Shown here in pieces: positions 34,054 through 45,512 of a stretch of 64,000 nt of DNA. The stretch spans positions 91,152,750-91,216,749 of the forward strand of contig CM042015.1 of the NCBI GenBank assembly GCA_023525715.1. Direction: 5' to 3'. Both the position numbers and the translations under genes were made by a program. Source of the DNA: Cichorium intybus (Eukaryota > Streptophyta > Magnoliopsida > Asterales > Asteraceae). The stretch's first letter is position 1. Every line of letters begins with the position of its first letter. The notes beneath the pieces were generated by a model that was not told the DNA's origin, ran no database searches, and saw only the letters and a list, made by a program, of their open reading frames with translations.

Positions 34054-34823
34054 TGTTGGATTAGGTGTCTAAGCCATGACTTGTAATTGAACTTTTATCT
34101 TATGATTAAAAGCAAAGTCCATTTGGGTTGCCCTCATGGGTGGAGGAAAGATAGTTCAGTAGAGAGAATAGTTGATTTATTAATTGTATAATAAATCAAT
34201 AGAAAATATATATATGGTTTATTAATATATTTAAGTGCTAATATATTAATTAGAAACTATATTAATTAATTGAGATTTAATCTAGAATTAATTGGATTTA
34301 ATTTGGAGATTAAATTAATTAATTAAAAGGTGCAGGGACTGGTTTGGTATTTATTCAATAGTTGAATAACTGGCCAGGAAAAACCAGGGACCAAATGTGG
34401 CGCCACCTTGGAGGCATCTCCAAGGGTTTGGCGAAACCCTAATTAGGGTTTTGGTAAGCCTGGTCCAAGTGGTCAAAAGCCTTGTCCAATTGGAGGCTCC
34501 TTAGGGTTTCAGGTGTAACCCTTGGAGGCTATAAAAGGAACCCCCTGGCACCTCATTCTTCACGCCATCTTCTCTCTGGATTTACTCTGCTGGACTGATT
34601 CTTCCATCACCTGGGTGTGACTTTCATCTGAGGCAGGATAATTTTGCTGCTGCTTAAAAGGATCATAAGATCTAAGGTTGGGTTTTCTTGATTCTTCTTT
34701 AGAATTAATTGTATCCTTTAGGTTCTTAGTTCTAATCTTCATAGAAGAAAACATAGATCAATATTAGGGTTGCATGTGAACCTTAGGTTATTTTGTGTTC
34801 ATTGATTGCATAGAAACCCTTCA
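34054..34823 (+). repeat. Copia 3' LTR
   Basis: 770 bp, reading the same as 27199-27968 throughout, which implies recent insertion. Confidence 0.95.
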
Positions 34824-35648
34824 GTAATGCCTCCAGATTTTTAATGCAAACACAATTGCTGCCAATTCCAAATCGTGCGTTGCATACCGAGTTTCGGGTT
34901 CTTTTAATTGACGAGAAGCGTATGCTATCACTTTTCCCCGCTGCATTAGTACACAACCCAATCCTCTATTAGAGGCATCACTATACACCACGAAATCTTC
35001 AGTTCCTTCTGGTAGGGTAAGAACTGGTGCATTACATAACTTCTCTTTTAGTGTCTCAAATGCTTTTTCTTGTTCCGCCCCCCATTCAAATTTTACCCCT
35101 TTCCTTGTTAGCTTCGTAAGAGGTACTGCGATTTGTGAAAAATCTTGGATGAACCATCGGTAGTATCCGGCGAGTCCAAGAAAACTTCTCACTTCCGTCG
35201 GAGTCTTGGGAATTTCCCATTTCATCACTGCCTCCACCTTTGCTGGATCTACTTTAATGCCTTGGATGGAGACGACGTGTCCAAGGAATTGCACTTCCCT
35301 CAGCCAGAATTCACACTTCAAAAATTTTGCATATAACTTTTCTTTCTTTAGAACTTCTAGCACCGTCCTCAAATGATTCTTATGGTCTTCCGCATTCTTT
35401 GAGTAGATAAGAATGTCATCAATAAAGACAATAACAAACTTATCAAGGAACGGCTTGCACACTCTATTCATCAAATCCATGAAGATTGCCGGGGCATTCG
35501 TCAGCCGTGCTAAAAGCTTAATTTCATTTCTCGTAGTCGCACTCGTCGACTTGACCGGCTCCCCCACTTTGATTGAACATAACACTTGCCTCGAAGTCTC
35601 GACACCTCTTAAGTAAGCACACTTTACTACCACCTCCCACTTCATCAA
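34824..35648 (-). pseudogene. Gypsy reverse transcriptase C-terminal part and RNase H N-terminal part
   Basis: The minus-strand frame joins normal RT at LTNAPAIFMDLMNRVCKPF and continues through the catalytic FIDDILIYSK motif, the thumb (SFLGLAGYYRWFIQDFSQIA) and the RNase H start (VYSDASNRGLGCVLMQ), up to LKIWRHY, where the copia element begins. Upstream of LTNAPAIF the residues do not match RT, so an internal deletion has removed the RT palm N-terminal half together with protease and gag. Confidence 0.9.
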
Positions 35649-37777
35649 CTTCTTTGGGGAATGAAAAGTAAACCTAGCTTAACAACCCAACAACTCACAT
35701 CAATGCCAAACACTATCTCATCACGCGTGTTTTGACGATGTAAAGACATTTACATCAACCATCGTATACTGCTCATTTTCTGCTAGCCACTCTAACCGTC
35801 CCCGACATCTCATTGATCGTGAGCTGTAAAGCTCAACCACATGCCCTCTCTGTCCCTGCCCTAACCGCTCTTACAGCACATGACCGCTCCATCACTTACA
35901 TCATCTCTTATGAATTTCCGTGTCATCCCAGACAAGCTCTCAGTCGTCTGCTTCAAAATCAAAACTCGTGGGAACTCTGCTCCATCTCTACTTGAAGCAC
36001 ATACTACCTCTAGAACCGCGCCACAAAATCCTCCCAGGTCAAAAGCCCGACCTGATCCGTTGACATAGATGTGGTCTCCACTTTCTTTGGTCAGCTTTTA
36101 CCATTTATTACTCTTTACTTGTTTTATCTCATCATACTTATTAAGCATACACTACTTTCATACTCATATAGATTACCATCCTTTTTATAGACTTTCAATT
36201 TTTTTTTTTTTTACATATCATACATTTTACTTATAAACTTTTTAGGCTTGAAACCCAAAATTTCCTTCATTGTATCTTTTACCATTTTTTTTTATGTATC
36301 ATATGGCTTTATGCCCAACACATTACATTTCTCTTTCCTTTAAACTTCATTTCTTTACACTATTTACTTCCACGTATCTTAAGGCGATATACGCTATACA
36401 TTTCTTTACAACATTATATATTTCATATTGCATATAAGACTTACTTCTTATGTATCTTTAGGTGGGACACAACTTCCATTTAGTTTCTCATTATCTATCA
36501 TTCTTTCGTATTTCGAGGCGATATGCCAAATGCATTATCCCACCTTTTTTTTTTGTTCACACTTTATAGTATTCTATTTAGAATACCTATTGTATAACTA
36601 CCTTTATACTTTTATACATGATGTAAGTCCCAAAACTTACCCATTCTTTTATATTTATAAGCACATATAAACACATATATACACATTCTTTTACATTTCA
36701 TAATTACTGGCCATGCACCGACCATTTCTCACAATCATTGGACACCTTTACCCGTTAGATTCATTCACATTCGGAAGTAGTAACTTCCTATCTGTTTATT
36801 AAAATTCTTATTTTTCATTCTTTATCTCATATTTGATTCTTTGTCTAGTACTTACTTAGGCATTCTCTCTTATTCCTTATTTCATATTGATTATAGTATT
36901 TAGTAATCATTTCTACATTCCTTCAATTATCCTTGGTTGACATACCCTGAGGTGACATTTCATCATTTATATTTCTTCTTATACTTATTTTATGTGATCG
37001 TTGGATTTGATTCCAAATTGACAATTCACCTCCTCATCATTTTCTTTAATAACTTTCCTTATACTCCTCTGATTATCCTCATCGTTTATCTTTAACAATT
37101 TTCCATTTTTCATTTCTTTCCCCTTCGGATAACTTACTTTGTTATATTATTGATTATAGCACTATAATTGTGACGTATCTATTTGCTTCAATCATTAGAT
37201 GTCTTTATTTGTCGTATTTCCTTCGGGTTTGGAAGTCACAGCTTCCCATTACTTAATTTTCATTTCTGCCTTTGATTCCTTATCTAATACGTAGTTAAGT
37301 ATTTTACTTTCATTTTATAATAACATTTTTTTATCACAACTTTTAGTACACATACCTTGATCCCCTGGTTGTCCATGGGAGACACATCATGTTACTTCTC
37401 AATATATATATATATATATACTCAAAAACGGTAGCCCATGATCTCCCTATGGAACTTATGTTCCCAGTTATCTCTTTACCATTTTCCACAACCAAATTCC
37501 TCAGGGCCCCCCCGTGACTTCACCATTTCCAAAGCATATCCTGTGGTTACAATAATACGGGCCCAATATTATTTTAACCACCTATATACTTTGGCTCTGG
37601 TGTTATCACCAGGTTTCCTGATTCACTGGTTTCTGCGGATTGCAATACTGTAAATTACTAACTATACCCCGTTGGTTTGTACCTAGTACTACTTCTTTAC
37701 TTTCTATTAATCCACTAGTTTAAGCCTAGGATGGTTACCCAACCTAATTCGCTTAAACCATGGCTCTGATACCAAAT
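35649..37777 (-). other. Gypsy 5' internal region without gag
   Basis: The sequence between the primer-binding site (37774-37761) and the truncated RT is T-rich on the plus strand and lacks any frame resembling gag, a CCHC knuckle or protease. It looks like an expanded leader left after loss of gag-pro. A short (TA)n lies at about 37401-37420. Confidence 0.65.
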
Positions 37778-40091
37778 TGTAACACCCCTACTTTTACACC
37801 ATTTTTTTTTCAAACTTATTTAAAAATTATTTTATTTTACAAAACATTTTTTTTTATACAACGGGGTATCACAAATTTGCATCACAAACCATAGTTCAAA
37901 CCTGTCCAGTTTACATCTTTTACAACATTGATTACGGTCCCGCACCCTACTCTTTTATGCCCTTCCTGCTTACCTGAGTACATAGCATTTTAAAACAAAA
38001 TACGTGAGACATAATGTCTCGTGAGCATTATGGGTTTAGACCCAAAACAATTTACCAAAAATATCATTATTCTTTAAACTTTCAATATTTCTATTTCCTG
38101 TGAGCGCACCCATAGGTATTCCTTGTTTCTTTCTAATGGTACATTCCTACGAGCGCACCCGTAGGTTTTATACGAGACGCACCCGTATAGCTACTTCCCC
38201 AATAGCATGAAACGAATTCATCTATCAAGTTAAGACAACACTTCGCGACGGGAGGTACCATCCCAGTAGTGTCTTTTTGCCACCCCTACCGCAGCAGGCC
38301 GTGGTCTTTATCCGGATACTTCTCAACATAACAACAGGGCTCAATCACTTTATTACTTTCTTGTATTTCATTTACCATTTCTGTACACACTTACTATTAC
38401 TTTATTCCATTTTCAGTTTCACAAAACATTTTGGTTCTATAGAACCATTTCCTTTTTTTTCCATTAAATCATTTTCATTTCCGTTAAATCATTTCAATTT
38501 CCATAAAACCATTTTGACTCTCAAAACATTCTTTAATAAAATTCATTTTTCTATGTACTCGAAAATCCACATAACACTCACCTCGAGTCACCTAGGAATC
38601 AGTTAGTCTTTTGCACTCCTTTTTCCTTCGCTTGGTTCACCGTATTTGAACCACCACCTATTATTTACAAGATATACGTTTATATTCAATCCATATATAT
38701 TACAACTAACTTACAGCACAAGAGTGTCATACAATGCTACTACGGGTTATAATAAATGTATAGCTATTAATAAACTTGTTTTATCGTTTTCTTCGAAATA
38801 CGCGTATTCTGCTACAGTACCCCCGAGGGGTCGTATTTCAGTTCCGACTCTTTTCCATGAAATCTTAAGCCATATTAGACTTGTGTTTCAAATTTGGAGT
38901 TCATTGGACAAGTCTAGCTTAAATTTCAAAATTAAGTTTTGAAGTGAATAGTACTTTTAGCCTCTGCCGCTACAGTAACTTTTCCGCAAGGTCGGATTAC
39001 GAATTTGACCATTCCCGACATGTTCTTATACCATTTTAGGGTTATGGCTGAAATTTCAGGTCAATCGGATATGTCTAGCTATGGTTTCTAGCGTTTGGGT
39101 TATTTGAAAATTTTAACATTTTTGGTCCCTGTCTGCCCCTGACTGAAGGCGCACTGCGCCAGGTATGGGGCGCACCCCGCCCTGGTCCTGGGCGCACTGC
39201 GCCTGGCGCCTGGGCAGGCTCCTGATCAGTCGCGATTTGGCACTGTAGCACGCAGTTTTGAGGCTTTAAGCTCTTATTCTAGGTCTTAATCACCTGGGGT
39301 TTGTTCTAGGACTAAAACCCTTGACTAATAACAGGTTTTTAGCCATTAAAAACACTTCAATAACTCAATTACAGAAATTAAAGTTCTTGGCTAAACTTGA
39401 AAATTCTCAAGAATAGCATTCTACTTTCATGTTTTTGAGTTAAGTTCTTAACTAATGGCTTATTGGGAGCATTAGTTACTTAACCCACATGATTCATGAC
39501 TGAAATTATCAAATTTCAATTTCCTTAAAAAAATCTTCAAGAACTTAAACTAGGGTTTTGGTTTCTTACCTTGGAAGGTTGGAATCACTAATTCCAATTG
39601 TTAAGTTCTTGATTCCTTGATTCTCCAACACTTGGACTTTCAAGACCCGTAGCTTTCTTGCTCTCCCTCTAGTTTTCTCTGGACATTTCTATTGTGTTCT
39701 TACATAATGGAAGAAATAAATTTATATAATTAATATATAAACATTTGCATTTTTGGTCCTTTGGTTTCTAATTTTTCTACAAAAAGGGTCCTAAGACTAT
39801 AACTTTGCAACCAAAGTTCCATTAACTTCTAGCTTAACATTTTATTGACATTTTGGTCATTTCCATGTCAAATGACCATTTTGCCCTTTTCGGCCATATT
39901 TCACTATTCATGCGATAAAACTCCAACTTTCTTATAAACGTTTATTTCTTATAGTATTATTTCACAAATACATATTATTTTACATATTAATCTCATAACA
40001 TGTCAAAAGACCGTTTTACCCTTTTACAACTTTTCGCATTTTCACCCGATTATTTTAAATTTTATTACACATTTTTTTACGGGTTCTTACA
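37778..40091 (-). repeat. Gypsy 5' LTR (2314 bp)
   Basis: Partner of 23166-25495. Differences include scattered substitutions, single-base indels and loss of one 15-bp unit in the GC-rich repeat, so it is older than the copia pair. Confidence 0.95.
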
Positions 40092-40096
40092 CATAT

Positions 40097-41610
40097 CATC
40101 ATCAAGTCTTTGAATATCATCTCAAGCTTATTAATTACAAGTTTCTTTTCCTCCAAAATTAAATTAACACTAACTAACTACTCCTCAGAACCCTCAACCT
40201 TTCTACACATAAAAATTAAAGTGTGTCTAATTGTTGTACAGTCATCTTGGATTTCATTAATAACATATTGATATATGGAAATATAAAGATTATTCAAACA
40301 GGAAATAGAAATCACATGCTCTAGAATTGTCATCTTCGATTTTGTTGCGCTTACACTTCAATCATGGATTGTCATGATGCGTCTATGTGTGGGCCTACAT
40401 ATCTCCTTGCCATTTGAAGCCAAGGACTAGATTCCCATTTTGCCAAAATCTCTAGTCATGATTAACGAAGTGTTGCTCACCAATTTTCGAGCTTCCTTTA
40501 TCTTTGTTGCATAGTATGCCACATCCTTCACCTTCTCATTCTTCTCTTGTTGTTTCTTTAACATACAATCTCTTGCCAAACTGACGCTTTCTAAGACAAT
40601 AGTTGCAGTCATAGCCTGAATCTCCTAGTAACTTCTTTTCTTTTGACACTTCGATTTTCTTTTCTCCTAATTGAAAGTTTGAAGAATTGTTCCCAATAGA
40701 CTTATAGGAACAAAACTGTTAGATTTTATGAACCAAACATATTGCTTGAATTTCCCAAACTAGATTTTGGATAGAACTTCTTTCCACCACGATTATTTTT
40801 AACAATGAGTACATGCTTATATTCATTCTCATCATTTCCTTTTTCTTCTTTTTGTGAGTGTTCGGTACTTACCAAATTTTGACCTAACTTCGAATTATGA
40901 TTTTCTTCCTTAGAAACTAACGCTAAAGGTCTACCAAATGATTGACTTTGTTGAAGTTGGGAAATGGGTCTGCTTGTTGAATAAATGTAGCAATGGTATC
41001 ACAGTCTCTTTTGGGAAGACCAATGACAAGTTGGAGAGACATCTTAGTTTCAAAATTAGGGTTCCCTACATTTATGAGTTGATCAACAAGTGTTAAGAGG
41101 CAAGAACAATATTCAACAACATTAGAGAAGGTATCGAGGCGGGTATTGTTAAATTGCTCCTCAACGTGGCTCTAATGATCTTGTTGTATTGAAATATTTC
41201 GGCACATTGATTCTATAGTTCTTAGGCTGAAGCATTGAGTTTCATGATTATCTGGAGGAGGTCGGTGGAGATTGTGCTATAAATCCATTTTTTGGAAATG
41301 ACATCCAATAACGTGGTTGGTCATGGGGTTTTTAGATCGATGTGAGTGCATTATATGCACAAGCATGCCGGTGACCAATACGAGCTACATGCATAGCAAC
41401 CATCGAAGTGGTTCAAAGGGAGCGGTATGAGATTTTTTATATTGGTTATAACAAAGGTAGGATGAAAGGCAGATTTGGTGTTTTTGTTGCTGCCTTCGGT
41501 AGTGGCCATGATAAACAAATAGTGTGGTAGAGAATGAAGGATGCAAAACGCATAAGAGAAGAAGAGAAGGTAGGGTCGGCTATTTTTGGGCTCTGATACC
41601 ATATTATTTG
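40097..41610 (-). mobile_element. Decayed copia-like relic, gag and primer-binding side
   Basis: The minus strand holds a primer-binding site TGGTATCAGAGCCC (41601-41588), then gag traces starting MATTEG and including FNNTRLDTFSNVVEY and LVIGLPKRDCDTIATFIQQ, a UBN2-type copia gag signature. A coiled-coil-like frame follows at 40612-40427. Stops and frameshifts are frequent. The relic is interrupted by the gypsy element and its other side is at 21620-23165. Confidence 0.7.
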
Positions 41611-41745
41611 GTATGAAGCATTGCCCTTTCTCATTCACAGAATAAAAGTATATACATGCTAACAAACGACACCCCTGATAAGTAGGGATATAATTTTACA
41701 AGAATAAATACAATATATTCAAATATAACATCTTTATAGTAAGGT

Positions 41746-43012
41746 TGTAAATTTCTTGATTGGATGCGCATGTAGTGGATCATTGCAAAAAAAAACCCAC
41801 TTCGCTTTTATTATTATTTATTTTTAGAACTTATATTTTATTGAAATAAAAAACAGAATATACCAAAATTCATAATTTTTTATTCTCTTTCAATAGACAT
41901 CCATATCAATATACAAAAAACGAAAAAAAAAAATCTTCAAAAATTTTGTTCAGATTCACAACAACTAATCAATATGGATCTGAACTATAACAAGTTTTTA
42001 TAGAAGATTATTCAAATGTGAATGATCAATGAAATTGTTCTTTTCAACAATAATTGATCATTCAATAACAACTCATGTTAATTTAAATAAACTTTTAGAT
42101 TCCACTGTGAATCTCACTAAATTCATATTGAATTTAAGTAAATTCATTTATATTCTTTACAATTTCAATATTTTGATAATATACAATTGAATTAACTAAG
42201 ATTCACAAATTAAGTTATTTAAAGTTACACGTGAATAAACAAAAAATCTAGTACAATATTATTTATATGTGAATTAATATATCTAAAACCTGATGCACAC
42301 TATTTTTAACATTTTGATCATACACAAATGAATTAGTTTAGATTCACAAAGTAATTTTATTAAACTTCACATGTGAATGATAAAAAAATATTGAAAAGAT
42401 CGGGTACAATTACTGTTTATATATGAATTAACATGTCTACAACAAGAAACAGTTCAAATTCATAATGTGAATATAAACTGTACTGAATTTGTATGGAAGA
42501 TAATTCACATGTAAATGGTCATTAAATTCAATTTTTTCAATAATTATAGATCATTCAATAACAACTAATGTAAGTTTAAAAACATTTCGAGATTCGGATG
42601 TGAATTAAAAAAATCACTTATATTTTTACTATTTCAATATTTTGATGTCATATACAATTGAATGAAGTGAGATTCACAAATGATTTACTTAAAGTTCACA
42701 TGTGATTGGTCAAAAATTATGGAAAAAAATCAGATAGAATTGTCATTTATATGTGAATGAATAAATCTAAAACAATGCACTTCAATTCAAATTCACATGA
42801 CGAATCTGGACGAACTTGAAGTATAAAAAAACAAAAAATTTTGTTTATCAATATGGATGTCTATTTATAGAGAATGAAAAATTATGAATTTTGGTATATT
42901 TAGTTTTTTTTTTTTTTGAAAAAAGAATAAACTTGAAAACTAAAAAACATAAAAACTGAAGTAGGCTTTTTGCTATAATCCGTTACATGTGCGTCCAATT
43001 AAGAAATTTACA
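41746..43012. mobile_element. Foldback/MULE-like element, about 1.27 kb
   Basis: A left arm (about 41746-41930, TGTAAATTTCTTGATTGGA...) recurs inverted at about 42835-43012 (...TCCAATTAAGAAATTTAC). The arms include GACATCCATATCAATATA and its partner TATGGATGTCTAT. The interior carries three loose tandem copies of a GATTCACAAA...TCACATGTGAAT unit. No ORF and no convincing target duplication. Confidence 0.7.
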
Positions 43013-43104
43013 TCATTCTTTCTGGTCGTCGATATTTTGTATTCCAACCGTACGATTGGTTCTTTGATTCCTTATTTAATTTTGGTTCTCTATTGAACCC
43101 AACA

Positions 43105-43215
<111 letters not shown>

Positions 43216-43436
43216 TGGGATGCGGTAAGAAGGGAATTTTCGGTAGGAAGGTAAGAAGTTTTTATTTACATATTTTTTCGGCGAAACAACAAAATAAATC
43301 AATAGATGATGCAAAAATAACATTATTCACAAAAAAAATCTTGAATAAACAACTCGATTATTCATTTTTACGATTATTTTGTTGTTATTCACTAAAATTG
43401 TCTGTAACATGAATCAAAACTTGATTCACTAAAAAA

Positions 43437-43611
<175 letters not shown>

Positions 43612-43994
43612 TTTTTTGAATACATCTAATTTTACCATGCTAAGACAATAAAGAAATTGGAAGGTATTATCCGATCAATTAAAGAAGTTGGAATAATGGA
43701 GAAGCGGAGAGGATTTTAGAAGATGAAAATAATGAGGAAATATTCGGAAAATAAAAAAGGAGGCTCAAAAAATGAACACGACTCTACATGAAAGATCAAT
43801 TCATGCCCATATTGTTATTTTATAAGAAAATAATTTTGACCCTATGAGTTGTGGAAGATAAGTATTCCTACCCTCGAGAGATACATGCTATCAAGATAAA
43901 ACAAAGATAATATATCTTATATTATATATTATAAAAAAAACATTTTTCCTTACACCATATGCATTTGAAACTCCTAACTCTTTAACTTCCAATA

Positions 43995-44275
43995 CTTGAT
44001 TTTTTTTTCTTTGTCTCACATTGTTTCACAGGCATATATGACGATTCCTCTTTCACTTATATAATATCACATATTTGCTTTGTTTATCCATCAATCTTGA
44101 TCACAATATGACATTCAAGTCTTATCGCAAAGTTTGATTTTTTTTTTCTTTGTCTCACATTGTTTCACAGGCATATATGACGATTCCTCTTTCACTTATA
44201 TAATATCACATATTTGCTTTGTTTATCCATCAATCTTGATCACAATATGACATTCAAGTCTTATCGCAAAGTTTG
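43995..44275. repeat. Tandem duplication, about 140-bp unit
   Basis: Two essentially identical copies of a unit containing TCTTTGTCTCACATTGTTTC and ATGACATTCAAGTCTTATCG, head to tail. Confidence 0.9.
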
Positions 44276-44297
44276 AAAGGATTATAATTTTTAGTTT

Positions 44298-44832
44298 CAC
44301 ATTCTAGAAGTATTGAAACTTAAAAGTGAAGTTAAAATTACTTAAAACTTTTAAAAACCAAACTAGGTTGGAAGTTTCAATATAATTTTGTAAAAAGTGG
44401 CAACGATGTAAATAATTGTTGATTCACCACTATGTATACACATATATTTTTTTTAGTTGTGAATGTTTTAAATATTTCTTATAAAGGAGACCGTAAAAAA
44501 CAATGTGTTAATGATTTATCTTTTAACATATTATTTTGAATATTTTCTTAGTCCCACATCGATTCACACATCTATCTAACATTTCAACTTTACGTTATAT
44601 AATGCCACATTTCTAGAAGTATTGAAACTTAAAAGTGAAGTTAAAAGTACTTAAAACTTTTAAAAGCCCAACTAGGTTGGAAGTTTATAATATGTTTTTG
44701 TAAATAATGACAACGGTGTAACAATTCTTGATTCACCAATATGTATACACATATTTTTTTAATTGTGAATGTTTTAAATATCTCTTATAAAGGATACCGT
44801 CTGAAACAATATGTTAATGATTTATTTTCTAA
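44298..44832. repeat. Diverged tandem duplication, about 310-bp unit
   Basis: Units at 44298-44520 and 44609-44832 share TTCTAGAAGTATTGAAACTT, AACTAGGTTGGAAGTTT, TATGTATACACATAT and GTTAATGATTTAT, diverged by small indels. Confidence 0.85.
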
Positions 44833-45512
44833 CCGATGCCTAAGTCGGTTAGAATCAAGAACACAAAAGAACAAATATATGAGAGAAATAGTTTAGCATC
44901 TCTACTTATAGATGTTTGCTTTCCCTTGAAATTTGTTTCTTAAGTTGTATGAGATGAAAAATGTATTAGTCTCTTTATTTATAGATGTTTAATTTCTCAT
45001 AAGTTGTGTTTCTTAATCAATATGGGATAAAAAAATGACACAAAGTAGAACACTATGAAGGAAAGTTTAATCCCACATCGTCATGATAAACCAACGTAAG
45101 AAGCTTTCTTAATCTATAAATAAATGTTTTCCTCAAAGTTAAAACAATTATATAAATCATTAATCATTTTTATTGTTGGAAATATTTCCAAATAATTAAA
45201 GTTCAAGGAAATTTATATTTGAAAGTTTAATTATTTTATTTTAAAGAGGTCGAGCTTTATAGATAGCAAGTCGGTTTCGATATGAGCTCTAAATCTTCTC
45301 CAACGTATATAAAACCATATGCAACATACCACATAATGCAATTTCAACTTTTACGAAACAATTGTGCTTTTCAAAATTCCAAATCGCGTATGTCGTGCAA
45401 TGTGTGGTTTTTACTATATATCATATCATACACACCGTTAACATGTGTCGATATTATTGTCATTAAAAGTATATTTTTCAAGATACTTGAGTGACAATGA
45501 AAGTCTTTTTTA

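Larger units (their letters stand above)
27199..34823 (+). mobile_element. Ty1/copia LTR retrotransposon, complete and young
   Basis: The LTRs 27199-27968 and 34054-34823 are both 770 bp and appear identical on reading. GTAAT flanks the element on both sides (27194-27198, 34824-34828). After the left LTR comes the primer-binding site TGGTATCAGAGC (27970-27981). A purine tract (AAGTGGGAGAC) abuts the right LTR. One uninterrupted Gag-Pol frame lies between. All parts needed for movement are present, so it is potentially autonomous. It interrupts the RNase H gene of the gypsy element. Confidence 0.97.
23166..40091 (-). mobile_element. Ty3/gypsy (chromovirus-type) LTR retrotransposon, minus strand
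   Basis: The LTRs are 23166-25495 and 37778-40091. Flanking CATAT repeats (23161-23165 and 40092-40096) form a perfect 5-bp target duplication. On the minus strand the right LTR is 5': its end is followed by a primer-binding site complementary to initiator Met tRNA (37774-37761). A purine tract (AAGGGGGAGAGG) precedes the 3' LTR near 25500. The pol remnants are the 3' half of RT, RNase H, integrase and a chromodomain-like tail. Gag, protease and the N-terminal half of RT are missing, so it is a deletion derivative. A copia element sits inside its RNase H region. Confidence 0.95.

Noticed and set aside
27705..34754. Identical 64-codon frames in both copia LTRs
   Set aside because: They lie in the non-coding LTR, antisense to the transcript; identity only reflects LTR identity.
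23666..38606. Pair of 109-codon frames that look like a duplicated gene
   Set aside because: Both lie in the gypsy LTRs and have no protein-family signature.
41737..43021. 9-bp Mutator duplication around the foldback element
   Set aside because: The flanking bases do not match in any register I tried.
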